A stretch of 9,953 nucleotides of DNA from the NCBI GenBank assembly GCA_903930515.1, contig CAIYYW010000280.1:1-9953 (forward strand), in the 5' to 3' direction. This document shows positions 1 to 8,041 of this stretch, one piece after another (within the stretch, counting starts at the first letter, position 1; each line of letters starts with the position of its first letter). Both the position numbers and the translations under genes were made by a program. The notes under the pieces are model-generated. The model did no database searches, had not been told where the DNA came from, and saw only the letters and a list, made by a program, of their open reading frames with translations. The DNA is from an uncultured delta proteobacterium. Its GTDB lineage: Bacteria; RBG-13-61-14; DRUE01.

Positions 1-72
1 GTTCCGGGCGCGCCGTTCCCCATTGGAAAACCATAGAACCAAGTCCCACGGAACCGCACCAAAAGCCTTGGG

Positions 73-94
73 CGGACGGGCCCAAGCTCGTCCG
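73..94 (+). other. Hairpin upstream of the first promoter
   Basis: Bases 73-81 pair with 86-94 (nine pairs including one G-T wobble, four-base loop CCAA). The following bases (TCTTTGCTT) are only mildly T-rich. It could be a weak terminator for a gene to the left of the window, or a structure near the promoter. A second stem, CTTGGGC at 67-73 with GCCCAAG at 80-86, uses some of the same bases, so the two cannot form together. The rest of 1-103 shows no gene I can support. Confidence 0.3.
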
Positions 95-103
95 GATCTT
101 TGC

Positions 104-132
104 TTGACATTCCCGGGCGGGCGGGATACCCT
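104..132 (+). promoter_or_regulatory. Probable sigma70-type promoter of the response regulator-TPR operon
   Basis: A perfect -35 hexamer TTGACA lies at 104-109. After a 17-base spacer, a weak -10 candidate TACCCT lies at 127-132, keeping the first, second and last consensus bases. Transcription would start near 138-140, giving a leader of about 20 bases before the GTG at 161. The very GC-rich spacer and poor -10 suggest either modest strength or help from an activator. Confidence 0.5.
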
Positions 133-147
133 GAAAAGAAAAGCGAT

Positions 148-153
148 AAGGAG
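148..153 (+). promoter_or_regulatory. Ribosome binding site that decides the GTG start
   Basis: AAGGAG at 148-153 sits seven bases before the GTG at 161. The ATG at 23 in the same frame has no such site and lies upstream of the promoter, so the short GTG-started form is preferred. Confidence 0.75.
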
Positions 154-160
154 TGAAATA

Positions 161-742
161 GTGGCGGATCCCCCAAAATTATATTGTCCGAGTTGCGGAG
201 AAGATGTGGAATATTTTGTGATGGTGAGCGGAGGCGAAGAGTTGGCTCATTGCTCGAACTGCGGGCTGATTTTGCAGAAGGACCAGCCGAAGCAGAAGAA
301 AGAGGCCAAGATCCGGCCGCTGCAATATGTGATCGCCGCGGAGGACAGCCCTCTGCTGTTGAAGAGCATCAGCAATATGATGCTTGAGCATGGGATCACC
401 AAGCAGGTGGAACCGTGCAAGAACGGCGAGGAGTTCATCACCAAGGTCACCGAGCGGCTGAAGGAGAACCAGCCGATCTCACTCACCGTCCTGGATGTGG
501 CGATGCCGATCCTGAACGGGATCAACGCCGCGGTGATCTTCCGCGCCATTGAAAAAGGCTTTGACCGGAAGCGGTTCACGCCGATCCTGTTCTTCACCTC
601 GTATAAATGCGATGACACCTTCAAGAAGGTGTTGAAATACACGGCGCCCGCCAAATACATCAACAAGGGCACGGGGAGCAGCCCGGAGCAATTCGCCGAG
701 CGCCTGCTCCAGGTGGTTTCTCAATTGCTGTTGGAACAATAA
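161..742 (+). CDS. Zinc-ribbon response regulator (CheY-like receiver, no output domain)
   Basis: This is a 193-residue cytoplasmic signalling protein read from GTG 161. Residues 9-34 form a four-cysteine zinc ribbon (CPSC at 9-12, CSNC at 31-34). A charged lysine/glutamine-rich linker follows, and a receiver domain fills about 54-193. The receiver has the acidic pair E61-D62, the predicted phosphorylated aspartate D112 in LDVAMP, the switch threonine T146 in FFTSY and the conserved lysine K169 in YINKG, so it should accept phosphate from a histidine kinase. No DNA-binding or enzymatic output domain follows. Signalling is therefore probably by protein contact, possibly through the ribbon; that is inference. 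No kinase gene is in view. The gene ends 17 bases before the giant TPR gene and probably shares its transcript. An extended form from ATG 23 would add 46 low-complexity residues and is unlikely. Confidence 0.88.
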   Translation: MADPPKLYCPSCGEDVEYFVMVSGGEELAHCSNCGLILQKDQPKQKKEAKIRPLQYVIAAEDSPLLLKSISNMMLEHGITKQVEPCKNGEEFITKVTERLKENQPISLTVLDVAMPILNGINAAVIFRAIEKGFDRKRFTPILFFTSYKCDDTFKKVLKYTAPAKYINKGTGSSPEQFAERLLQVVSQLLLEQ

Positions 743-759
743 ACCAAGAGGATCAGGAG

Positions 760-3700
760 ATGGAGGGGAAAAAGATCGGGGCGTTGCTATCCCCGCTGGG
801 GGAGTTAATTCAGATCCGGCTTCAAGAAATTGAAGCGGTGGCCGGGAACGACCAGGAGAAGCTGGGGTCGCTTCTGGACCGGGAAGCGGAACTCTCCGGG
901 GACCCTGCGGAAAAAGACTGGCTGAGGTTCCGGGCCGGGGAATGCCGGCTGGGTCTGGGCCGGAAGGAAGAGGCCCTTTCCGAATTTGAAAAAATTGAAG
1001 GATGCCGGGAATGGAAAAATCTCGGCCTGATCCTTTTGGAAGAGGCGGCGCGCCGGGGAAATAATCCCGCGGATCTCGCCGAACTCTACCGGAAGCGCGC
1101 GCAGTTTTGCGAGCCGGAACAGGGCAAAGCCCTGAAACTGTTGCGCGCCCGGGTGCTGGCTTTCCAGGCCGGAGACAAGAAAGAAGCGGCGAAAATCCTG
1201 GAAGAGTTGAGCCAGGACGACCCGCTAAACCCGGCCCTGCAATTGACCCGCGCCCAGCTTTACCTGGAAGAAGGGGACTGGAAGAAGCTGGCGGAAGTGT
1301 ATCAGAAGCTGGCCGAGCTGGGCGAATCCAAAAAAGAGAAAGCCGTCGCCATCGCCTATATTTACCGGATCGCGGTATTGATGGAAGGCCGGATCGGCTC
1401 TCCGATTTCGGCTTTGGAATGGTATCAGAAGCTGTTTTCGGAGCCGGAGGCGATCTACGCGCTCTTGCCTGCGATCGAGATCATGGAATCAATCAAGCAG
1501 ACCAAGGAATTGAAAGGGGCGTTGAGCCAGTTGGCCGGGCTGATCTCGGGAGAAGACCCCTGGATGCAGTCCCTGCTTTGTTTCAAACTCAGCCAACTGA
1601 GCGAGCTGGAAGGAGAACCCGAGACCGAGCTTGAGCTTCTGAAAAAAGTGGTGGAACTGGACCCGCAAAACCTTCTGGCCTTGTTCCGGCTGGAAACCAT
1701 GGCGCGTTCCGGAAAAAACCTGGAACTGCTCGCGCAATGCCTGGAAAAAATCTGCCAGACCATGGAACCGGGGGAGCTCAAGCTCAATTACCTGATTGAA
1801 CTGGCCCAGCTTTCCCTGGACCTCCTCAACCAGCCCGAGCAATGCGCCTGGGCTTTGGACCAGGCGGAAAAAATCTCTCCCGAATCGCTCACCCTGACCC
1901 GGCTCCGGCAGTCGCTCTGTTTGAAAAAACGCGACTGGCCCGGACTGATCCGGGCGGTGGACCAGGAACTCCAGTTGAGCGAGGAGCCGAAGGAGCTTCA
2001 GGCCGGCTTCATCCTCAAGGCCGATGTCTGGCTTTACGGAATGGGGGATTACGGACAGGCCCTGGAAGCGTCCCGCCAGGCCCTGGAGATCGCGCCCAGC
2101 CAGTTCACCCTGCTCCGGAACCTGGAGTCGGCTTTGATCAACACCCGGGATTACGAAGGATATTTGAGGATCGTCCTCGCCATGGAAAAACTGGTAGGGC
2201 CCGCGGAAAACAAGGCATATTACGCGAGGAGAAGGGCCTTGATCTCGGAGTTGGGACTGGGCAAGCCCGAGCTTGCGGTCGCGGCCTGGTCCGAGTTCAT
2301 CCGGCTCAAGCCGGATTCGGTTTCCGGCATTTTCGCCCTTGCCCGGATCTTGCGCGAGAAACGGGCGGGAGAAAATTACATAAAAGCGGTTGGGCGGATT
2401 TTGGCGCTCTCTGAATCTGCGGCCGAGTATCCGTACCTGCTCTGCCAATCGGCCTGGGACCTGGAGAATGTCTTCAACCAGACCGAGACCTCCCAGGAAC
2501 TCTGGCAGAAATTTCAAAAAATGAGTTTCCAGACCCCGATCCTGGTCAACGCCCAGCGCAGACTGTTCTACCGCGCGCGCGACTGGGCCAGCCTGAGCGC
2601 GCTCTGGCAGAACCTGTCCGAGCGGGCCAAAGACCCCGGGCTAAACTCGTCCTTCCTGCTCCGGACCGGTTTCTTTTTCGAAACCTATATGGGCGAGCCG
2701 GGAGAGGCCCGGGCCTGTTATGAAAAAGCGCTGCAACAGAGTTCCTTTCCCCTGGTCTATCCCGGCCTGATCGAGCTGGCCTGTTTCAAATCCGACTGGG
2801 AAACCGCCTCCGCGCTGTTCAAGGATTTCGGCCGGAGCATATCCAAACCGCTCCAGCCCGGATGGTTCTGGCAGGCCGCGATGATCGCCTGGGAGAAATT
2901 GCCGGAGAAGAGCGAGCGGGTTTTGGAAGACCTGAAACAGGCCGAAGCGGTCAATGCCGGAACCCTGGAACGGGAAAGCCACCTGGAATTCTTGAGAGCC
3001 CGGGGCGGGCATCCGGCCCTGGTGCAAAAACTGGAAGAATTGATCTCGCTCCTGGAAGAAGCGAAACTGCCGCTCTATCAGATTGAATTGGCCTGGGTCC
3101 TTTCCCGACGCACCGGCCAGAAGGAACAGGCGATGGAGCAATATCTCAAGATGCTCTCGGCCAACGAGCGATATTTGCCGGTGATCCGGGAGCTGGAGAT
3201 GATCGCCCTGGAGGAAAATCATTACCGGCTCCTGGTTCAATCCCTGACCCGGGAACTGCCGCTCCGATCCCAGCCCGAGCTGATGATTTTCATCTATCAC
3301 TGGCTCGCGGAACTTTTTGAGACCGAGCTTAAGGACGACCGGCGCGCCCTGTCCGCGCTGCAGAGCCTGAACAAATTCAAGCCGGACTGGATTCCCGGCC
3401 TGGAGGAACTGCGGAGGATTTACGCCAAGCTCGGGCTTTGGAAGGATCTGGTCAAACTGATCGCCGCGGAAATCCCGCTGATTGAGGAGACCGACAAGAA
3501 ACTGGCCCTGCTCCGGGAGCAGGCGGAAGCGTATCTGGAAAAACTCCACGAGCCGGAATCCGCGGTCGCCGCGCTGCTCTCCGCGCATTCCTTAAGCCCG
3601 GAGGATCCTGGAATACTTTCGGAGTTGGAAAAGCTTTATCAGCAGTTGGAGAAATGGCCGGAGCTTTCCGAAGTGCTGGAGAAGAAGATCCGGCTCGCGC

Positions 3701-6678
3701 GCGACGATCAGGAGCGGGCCCAGTTTGAAGTCCAGGCCGGGGCGCTCTCCGAGGATAAGCTCAAGGATTTTGAAAAAGCCGTCGGCCATTACGAGCAGGC
3801 GGAAAAAATTTTCCCCGAGCAAATCCCGGTCCTGCGCTCCCTGGAGCGTCTGTATCCGGCCTTGAGCCGGTTCCGGGAATGGATCCGGGTCCTGGAAAAA
3901 CTCGCGGCCCTGGTCAAGACCGACCAGGAGCGGGCCGGGATCGTGAACCAGATCGGGAAGATTTATTTTGAAAAACTGAACGAGCCGGACCCTTCAATTG
4001 AAAGCTACTCCCGGGCGTTGAAAATTGATCCGGTCAACCAGACGGCCCTGGAAAGCCTGACAGTCCTGTTCCGGGCCAAGCAGGACGCGCCCAATTTGAT
4101 CCAGGCGTTGGAGAAACTGGCGGAAGTGATCAAGGCCGGAAAGGCGGAAGCGGCCCGGGACTTATACCTGGAAGCCGGAGAGGTCCACGAGCAAAAGCTT
4201 TCCGATGAAAATTCCGCGATCGGCTGCTACCGTAAGGCCGCCCTGCTGGCGCCCCGGGATTTAAGGCCGCTTCAGGCGGAGCGTAATATTTACGAACGCC
4301 GGGGCAGTTGGCAGGAAGTGGCGCGGGTTATGGATCGGGAAGCGAAAATTGTTGACGCTCCGGACCAGAAGAAGGAATTGTTGGCCCGGATCGGAAACCT
4401 CTGGGAGCAAAAGCTGTCCGACCCGGAGCACGCCGCGAATTTCTACCGGTCGAGTCTGGAACTGGATCGGGAATATTTGCCCGCGGTCCGGCCCCTGGCC
4501 GAGATTTATTACCAGGGCAAATCCTTCGGGCCGGCCGAGCCGCTCTACCAGATTTGGATCCGGCATTTGAACCAGGAGCCGGAAGCCCTTCGTGCCAAAA
4601 TCCTTTTCGCATTCGGAATGGTGGAGGAGAAGCTCGGGAAAACCGCTCCGGCGGTGGAATCTTATGAGCGGGCCTGCCAGTCAAAGAGTCATTACCTGGA
4701 GCCGCTGGACCGGCTGTTTGAAATCTACCTTTCCCAAAACGAAAAGGTCAAGGCCGAGGGAACCGGCCGCGAACTCTCCCTGACCCTGGGCGAGCTCCAG
4801 GAAAAGGAGCGATTGTTCCAGGTATTATCCCGGATGGGGACGCTCGAGAATGAGCTGGGCAAGCCCGACCCGGCCATTGATTTTTTGGAACAGGCCCTCA
4901 GCCTCAAGCAGACCCACTATCCTTCCTTGCGGCTGCTGGTGGATTTATATCGGGGCAAGAAGAACTGGCCCAAGACCCTGTCCAGCTATGACCGAATGAT
5001 CCGCGCGGCCGGCAGCCCGGAACTGATTGCGCAGGGGCTGATTGAAAAAGGAGAAGTTCTGGAAACCCAGTTGGATCAAAGGGAAAGCGCGGTCGCCCAT
5101 TTCCGGAAGGCGGTTGAGGTCAAGTCGGATTCGCTTTCCGGATGGAGGCATCTGGCCGAGGCTTTGCTCAAGGACAAGAAATGGAAGGAATCCGCGGAGG
5201 CCTATCTTCAGATCATCAATTTGGAGCCGAGCGCGGAGCGGAAGGTTGAGGATTATTACAACCTGGGGCTGATCTACCGGGACGGCTTCGGGGACCTGCT
5301 TCGGGCCAGGGACAGCTTTGAGAAATCCCTGGCCATCAACAAGACCCACCTCCCCTCAATGGAAGCCATCCTGACTCTCTATCTCAAGGAGAAGAAATGG
5401 GACAACTACATTGAGATGAGCCAGCGCTTCATCTCCCTGATCCCCAAGGCCGAGGAAAAAAGAATCGCCCCGCTCCATTTCCAGCGCGCCCAAGTCTTCC
5501 GTGATTTCCTGGAAAACCGGGAAAAGGCCGTCTCCGAGTTCCAGGCCGTGCTCCGGATGGATCCCTCATTCCTCCAGGCCCGGATTGAGTTGGCCGAGAT
5601 TTACGCCAAGAACACGGAAAGTTACCCGCTGGCGATCCGGGAGCATCAGACCATTTTGGACCAGAAATTATTCCGGATTGAAAGTTACCGGCAGATGGGA
5701 CAGCTTTATGAATTCCTGAACCGGCCGGACGAGGCCTTCTGCGTTTACCTGGTGATGGAAATGCTCAAGGCGGCCAACCGCGATGAAGATATGTTCTTAG
5801 ACGCGCACCGGAAGGAAGTCAACCGCACCAGCAACAAAACCCTGGCCCCCGAGAGTCATTACTGGCTGCTCTCCCCGGCCCAGACCCATGGGCACTTGTT
5901 GGAGATCATCGCCGAGTTGGGGGATTATCTGGTGGAATTCTTCCCGCCCCAATTGGAAAAGTTGGGCGCGAGCAAGACCAACAAGGTCCCGGCCAATTCC
6001 ACCACGGGGATCAAGAAGCTGACCGACGAGCTGGCCCGCAACCTGGGGGTGGCCGAGTATGATTTGTACCTGGTGTCCCAGCAGGCCGAGCCGAAGATCG
6101 CCGGGACCAACCCGCCTTCCTTGATCCTGAGCGCGGATTGGCTCGCCAAGTTTCGGACCGAGGAGCAGAGGTTTCTTTTGGGCAAATGGATGGAGCATCT
6201 TCGCTTAAGGCACTGGACCATTTTCAATAACCCGCTCCCGGAGGTGTTCCGCGCCGCGATGTTATTCGCCTGGCTGATCGTGCCGGAGATGAAAATCCCG
6301 GGGATGAGCGAGGATGAGATGGAACGGCAGGCCAAGCCCATCAAGCGGGCGGTGCCGAGAAAGGTGAGATCGCAATTGGAGCCCAAGGCCAAGGCGCTCG
6401 CGCAAGAGGGCCTGCCCAAGGATCCGGCCGCGTGGCAAAAGGGAATCGCCCTGACCGGGAACCGGGCCGGCCTGCTTCTGGCCAATGACCTGCCGGCCTC
6501 GGTCTCGGCCCTGCTCAAGACCGACCCGCGCCTGCGCCAGGTCAATTTCCATGATTTGCAGGACCGGGTGCCGATCCTGGAGCAAAGCGAGGAGGCCCGG
6601 GATCTGGTGCGCTTTTTTGTCAGCGAGCCCTACTTCTCCCTGCGCAAGCGCGCCGGCTTCAGCCTTTTCAGCGCCTGA
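760..6678 (+). CDS. Giant TPR-repeat scaffold protein with C-terminal pseudo-M48 domain
   Basis: A 1972-residue protein without signal peptide or clear membrane helix, so probably cytoplasmic or membrane-associated through partners. Start ATG 760 is preceded by AAGAGGA at 746-752 with seven-base spacing. Residues about 135-1655 form a TPR solenoid with a steady 72-74 residue repeat, each unit a double TPR. Typical unit features are a leucine near position 30, an aromatic near 40 and an A-Y/F-A-L-x-P helix pattern at the start. TPR solenoids bind other proteins and assemble complexes. Residues about 1750-1860 resemble an M48 metallopeptidase core, but the zinc motif reads KWMEH (1809-1813), so proteolysis is not expected. 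A last helical region (about 1895-1972) contains NRAGLLLAND (1901-1910) and a RFFVSEPYFSLR-like end. From memory, this C-terminal layout recurs in large TPR proteins of myxobacteria and relatives. Exact role unknown; scaffold with its operon partners is inferred. Confidence 0.85.
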   Translation: MEGKKIGALLSPLGELIQIRLQEIEAVAGNDQEKLGSLLDREAELSGDPAEKDWLRFRAGECRLGLGRKEEALSEFEKIEGCREWKNLGLILLEEAARRGNNPADLAELYRKRAQFCEPEQGKALKLLRARVLAFQAGDKKEAAKILEELSQDDPLNPALQLTRAQLYLEEGDWKKLAEVYQKLAELGESKKEKAVAIAYIYRIAVLMEGRIGSPISALEWYQKLFSEPEAIYALLPAIEIMESIKQTKELKGALSQLAGLISGEDPWMQSLLCFKLSQLSELEGEPETELELLKKVVELDPQNLLALFRLETMARSGKNLELLAQCLEKICQTMEPGELKLNYLIELAQLSLDLLNQPEQCAWALDQAEKISPESLTLTRLRQSLCLKKRDWPGLIRAVDQELQLSEEPKELQAGFILKADVWLYGMGDYGQALEASRQALEIAPSQFTLLRNLESALINTRDYEGYLRIVLAMEKLVGPAENKAYYARRRALISELGLGKPELAVAAWSEFIRLKPDSVSGIFALARILREKRAGENYIKAVGRILALSESAAEYPYLLCQSAWDLENVFNQTETSQELWQKFQKMSFQTPILVNAQRRLFYRARDWASLSALWQNLSERAKDPGLNSSFLLRTGFFFETYMGEPGEARACYEKALQQSSFPLVYPGLIELACFKSDWETASALFKDFGRSISKPLQPGWFWQAAMIAWEKLPEKSERVLEDLKQAEAVNAGTLERESHLEFLRARGGHPALVQKLEELISLLEEAKLPLYQIELAWVLSRRTGQKEQAMEQYLKMLSANERYLPVIRELEMIALEENHYRLLVQSLTRELPLRSQPELMIFIYHWLAELFETELKDDRRALSALQSLNKFKPDWIPGLEELRRIYAKLGLWKDLVKLIAAEIPLIEETDKKLALLREQAEAYLEKLHEPESAVAALLSAHSLSPEDPGILSELEKLYQQLEKWPELSEVLEKKIRLARDDQERAQFEVQAGALSEDKLKDFEKAVGHYEQAEKIFPEQIPVLRSLERLYPALSRFREWIRVLEKLAALVKTDQERAGIVNQIGKIYFEKLNEPDPSIESYSRALKIDPVNQTALESLTVLFRAKQDAPNLIQALEKLAEVIKAGKAEAARDLYLEAGEVHEQKLSDENSAIGCYRKAALLAPRDLRPLQAERNIYERRGSWQEVARVMDREAKIVDAPDQKKELLARIGNLWEQKLSDPEHAANFYRSSLELDREYLPAVRPLAEIYYQGKSFGPAEPLYQIWIRHLNQEPEALRAKILFAFGMVEEKLGKTAPAVESYERACQSKSHYLEPLDRLFEIYLSQNEKVKAEGTGRELSLTLGELQEKERLFQVLSRMGTLENELGKPDPAIDFLEQALSLKQTHYPSLRLLVDLYRGKKNWPKTLSSYDRMIRAAGSPELIAQGLIEKGEVLETQLDQRESAVAHFRKAVEVKSDSLSGWRHLAEALLKDKKWKESAEAYLQIINLEPSAERKVEDYYNLGLIYRDGFGDLLRARDSFEKSLAINKTHLPSMEAILTLYLKEKKWDNYIEMSQRFISLIPKAEEKRIAPLHFQRAQVFRDFLENREKAVSEFQAVLRMDPSFLQARIELAEIYAKNTESYPLAIREHQTILDQKLFRIESYRQMGQLYEFLNRPDEAFCVYLVMEMLKAANRDEDMFLDAHRKEVNRTSNKTLAPESHYWLLSPAQTHGHLLEIIAELGDYLVEFFPPQLEKLGASKTNKVPANSTTGIKKLTDELARNLGVAEYDLYLVSQQAEPKIAGTNPPSLILSADWLAKFRTEEQRFLLGKWMEHLRLRHWTIFNNPLPEVFRAAMLFAWLIVPEMKIPGMSEDEMERQAKPIKRAVPRKVRSQLEPKAKALAQEGLPKDPAAWQKGIALTGNRAGLLLANDLPASVSALLKTDPRLRQVNFHDLQDRVPILEQSEEARDLVRFFVSEPYFSLRKRAGFSLFSA
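1387..5725 (+). repeat. Protein-level tandem array of about 20 double-TPR units, 216-bp period
   Basis: Within the giant TPR protein, units begin near residues 210, 282, 354, 426, 498, 570, 642, 712, 783, 855, 927, 999, 1071, 1145, 1217, 1290, 1364, 1436, 1508 and 1582. Nearly every step is 72-74 residues; the 642-783 stretch is the least regular. Units start with motifs such as EKLHEPESAV, EKLNEPDPSI, QKLSDPEHAA and NELGKPDPAI. A looser copy near residue 135 precedes them. The units are clearly related in protein but diverged in DNA, so this is an old, selected array and not a recent duplication. Confidence 0.8.
6007..6340 (+). other. Degenerate M48 peptidase-like domain inside the TPR protein
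   Basis: Residues about 1750-1860 follow the M48 pattern: LTDELARNLG, then AGTNPPSLILSADWL (1781-1795), then RTEEQRFLLGKWMEHLRLRH (1799-1818). Against the family pattern of a hydrophobic strand, an acidic helix start and HExxH followed by xxxxH, the first zinc histidine is K1809 and the catalytic glutamate is W1810. H1813 and H1818 line up with later family histidines. The fold looks kept and catalysis lost. No computed alignment was possible. Confidence 0.6.
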
Positions 6679-6682
6679 AGCA

Positions 6683-8041
6683 ATGTCCAAAGTAAAATGG
6701 GTCTTGCTCGCCTTCTTCGGACTGGCGCTGATCTTTTTTATTGACCGACCCTCCCTCTCCGGTCCGTTCGTTTACGACGACCTCCCGGACCTCGCGCTCA
6801 ATCCGAGAATCCAATCCGGCCTGCTTAACGCGCTTTCTTACAACCCGTTCCGGGCCGTGGGGTATTTTTCTTACTGGGCTCAATTCCAGATGGGAGAGAC
6901 GGCGGGATCGGCCCGCGATTTCCGCTTATTCAACCTGATCCTGCATTGGCTGAATGGAATCCTCCTGATCCGGCTCGCGATCTTGCTCGCGCCGAACAAA
7001 AAATATTTCCCCGCCCTGGCCGGGCTTTGGTTCTGGCTCAACCCTATTTTTCTGGAATCCATCAACCTGATCTCGGGACGGTTTGACCTGTTCGTTTCCT
7101 TTTTCTATCTGGCCGCGCTTTCCTGCTACCTCGCCCCCGGCCGAGGCGCGTTTATGCGTCCGGGATTTTTCCTTTGCCTGATCCTGGCGCTTCTTTCCAA
7201 GGAAATCTCCATCACCATCCCCATGGCCGCTCTGCTCTTGAGCCGATCCCGGGACCAGCGGGTGAAACGGCTGGAAGTTCTCGCGGGGACCGGGATCGTG
7301 GCTGTCTTCATTCTGCTCCGGCTCTTCTGGCCGATGGTGTTCGCCAAAAACGCCGGCCTGATCCCGGCCTGGCACATTTATTTTTTGAACCAGAACTGGA
7401 TCCTCTGGTTCGCGGCCCTCAAAACTCTTTTCCCGGTCCATCTGAATTTTGACTATGCCCTGGGAAGCCATCCGGCCTGGGGAGGAATTTTGTTCCTGTT
7501 CAACCTGATCCTTTTTTCCGGCATCGCGCTCCGGTCTTTGCGCAAATCCCGTCCGGGGGGGATGCTCCTGATCTATCCCCTGATCTATCTCCCGCTCGCG
7601 CTGATCCCGCTCGCGGACCCGTTTAGGGAAAGCCGGCTTTATCTGGGGTCCGCCTGGCTGATCCTGATCGCGGCGCTCCCGGCTTCAGCTCTCGCGGAAA
7701 AGCGGAAAGGCCTGACCCTGGTTTTTTTTGCGCTGGCGCTGGCTTGTCTGGTCTCGCTCGGCTCGCTCCGGGCGCGGGCCTGGCAAAGCAATGAAAGCCT
7801 CTGGAAAGACGCGGTGAAAAAATCTCCGGGGAAATTCCGGCCGGTGTTCAATTTCGCCAACGCCCTTCGGAGAAAGCTGGACCTGGACCGCGCGGAGCAA
7901 GCTTACCGATGGGCGCAACGGATTGATCCGGGGAATCCCAAAGTGGACGCGAACCTTTATTTGATCGAGCAGGCTCGGAAGAATTCGGAGCAAATAGAGC
8001 GGCTCAGGGATTCGCCGCAATCAAACCCGGAAAGCCCCTGA
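6683..8041 (+). CDS. TMTC-like multi-pass membrane protein with C-terminal TPR (GT-C type glycosyltransferase candidate)
   Basis: A 452-residue inner-membrane protein with roughly ten hydrophobic segments, beginning with one at 5-20. Family-type marks are the acidic pair D32-D33 in FVYDDLP just after the first segment, LILHWLN (85-91), ESINLISGRFDL (125-136), LSKEISITIP (171-180) and ESRLYLG (316-322). The soluble tail (about 365-452) holds roughly one TPR (FRPVFNFANAL, then AEQAYRWAQRIDPGN). This layout matches bacterial relatives of TMTC proteins in the GT-C superfamily, which transfer sugars from lipid carriers to proteins; the paired acidic residues are the expected active-site region. 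The acceptor here is unknown. ATG 6683 follows the TPR gene's stop by four bases and has only a weak GAAG in front, so translational coupling is likely. An in-frame ATG at 6485 would overlap the TPR gene by nearly 200 bases with unrelated sequence and is rejected. Confidence 0.75.
   Translation: MSKVKWVLLAFFGLALIFFIDRPSLSGPFVYDDLPDLALNPRIQSGLLNALSYNPFRAVGYFSYWAQFQMGETAGSARDFRLFNLILHWLNGILLIRLAILLAPNKKYFPALAGLWFWLNPIFLESINLISGRFDLFVSFFYLAALSCYLAPGRGAFMRPGFFLCLILALLSKEISITIPMAALLLSRSRDQRVKRLEVLAGTGIVAVFILLRLFWPMVFAKNAGLIPAWHIYFLNQNWILWFAALKTLFPVHLNFDYALGSHPAWGGILFLFNLILFSGIALRSLRKSRPGGMLLIYPLIYLPLALIPLADPFRESRLYLGSAWLILIAALPASALAEKRKGLTLVFFALALACLVSLGSLRARAWQSNESLWKDAVKKSPGKFRPVFNFANALRRKLDLDRAEQAYRWAQRIDPGNPKVDANLYLIEQARKNSEQIERLRDSPQSNPESP
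8004..8041. other. Convergent overlap of two operons
   Basis: The membrane-protein gene stops at 8041 on the plus strand and the hydrolase gene stops at 8004 on the minus strand, so their last codons overlap by 38 bp. The only inverted repeat seen nearby is GCGGC 7999-8003 with GCCGC 8014-8018 (ten-base loop). It is followed on the minus strand by a weak T-rich stretch, a poor terminator at best. Confidence 0.8.

Noticed and set aside
23-160. In-frame extension of the response regulator from ATG 23
   Set aside because: It crosses the predicted promoter, lacks a ribosome binding site, and adds residues unlike the domain family. GTG 161 has AAGGAG at good spacing.
1489-2517. Long open frame on the minus strand (342 residues)
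   Set aside because: It lies wholly opposite the TPR gene, is rich in Q, F, L and G as expected from reversed codons, and shows no domain. It is a shadow frame.
2641-3588. Second long minus-strand frame (315 residues)
   Set aside because: Same composition and same position opposite the TPR solenoid, with no motif or convincing start.
6485-6682. Earlier start for the membrane protein
   Set aside because: The extra 66 residues are arginine/serine/cysteine-rich, from another frame of the TPR gene. The first real membrane helix begins right after ATG 6683.
7999-8018. Inverted repeat as a terminator
   Set aside because: The stem is only five pairs with a ten-base loop and a poor T-run. I do not call it as a functional terminator.
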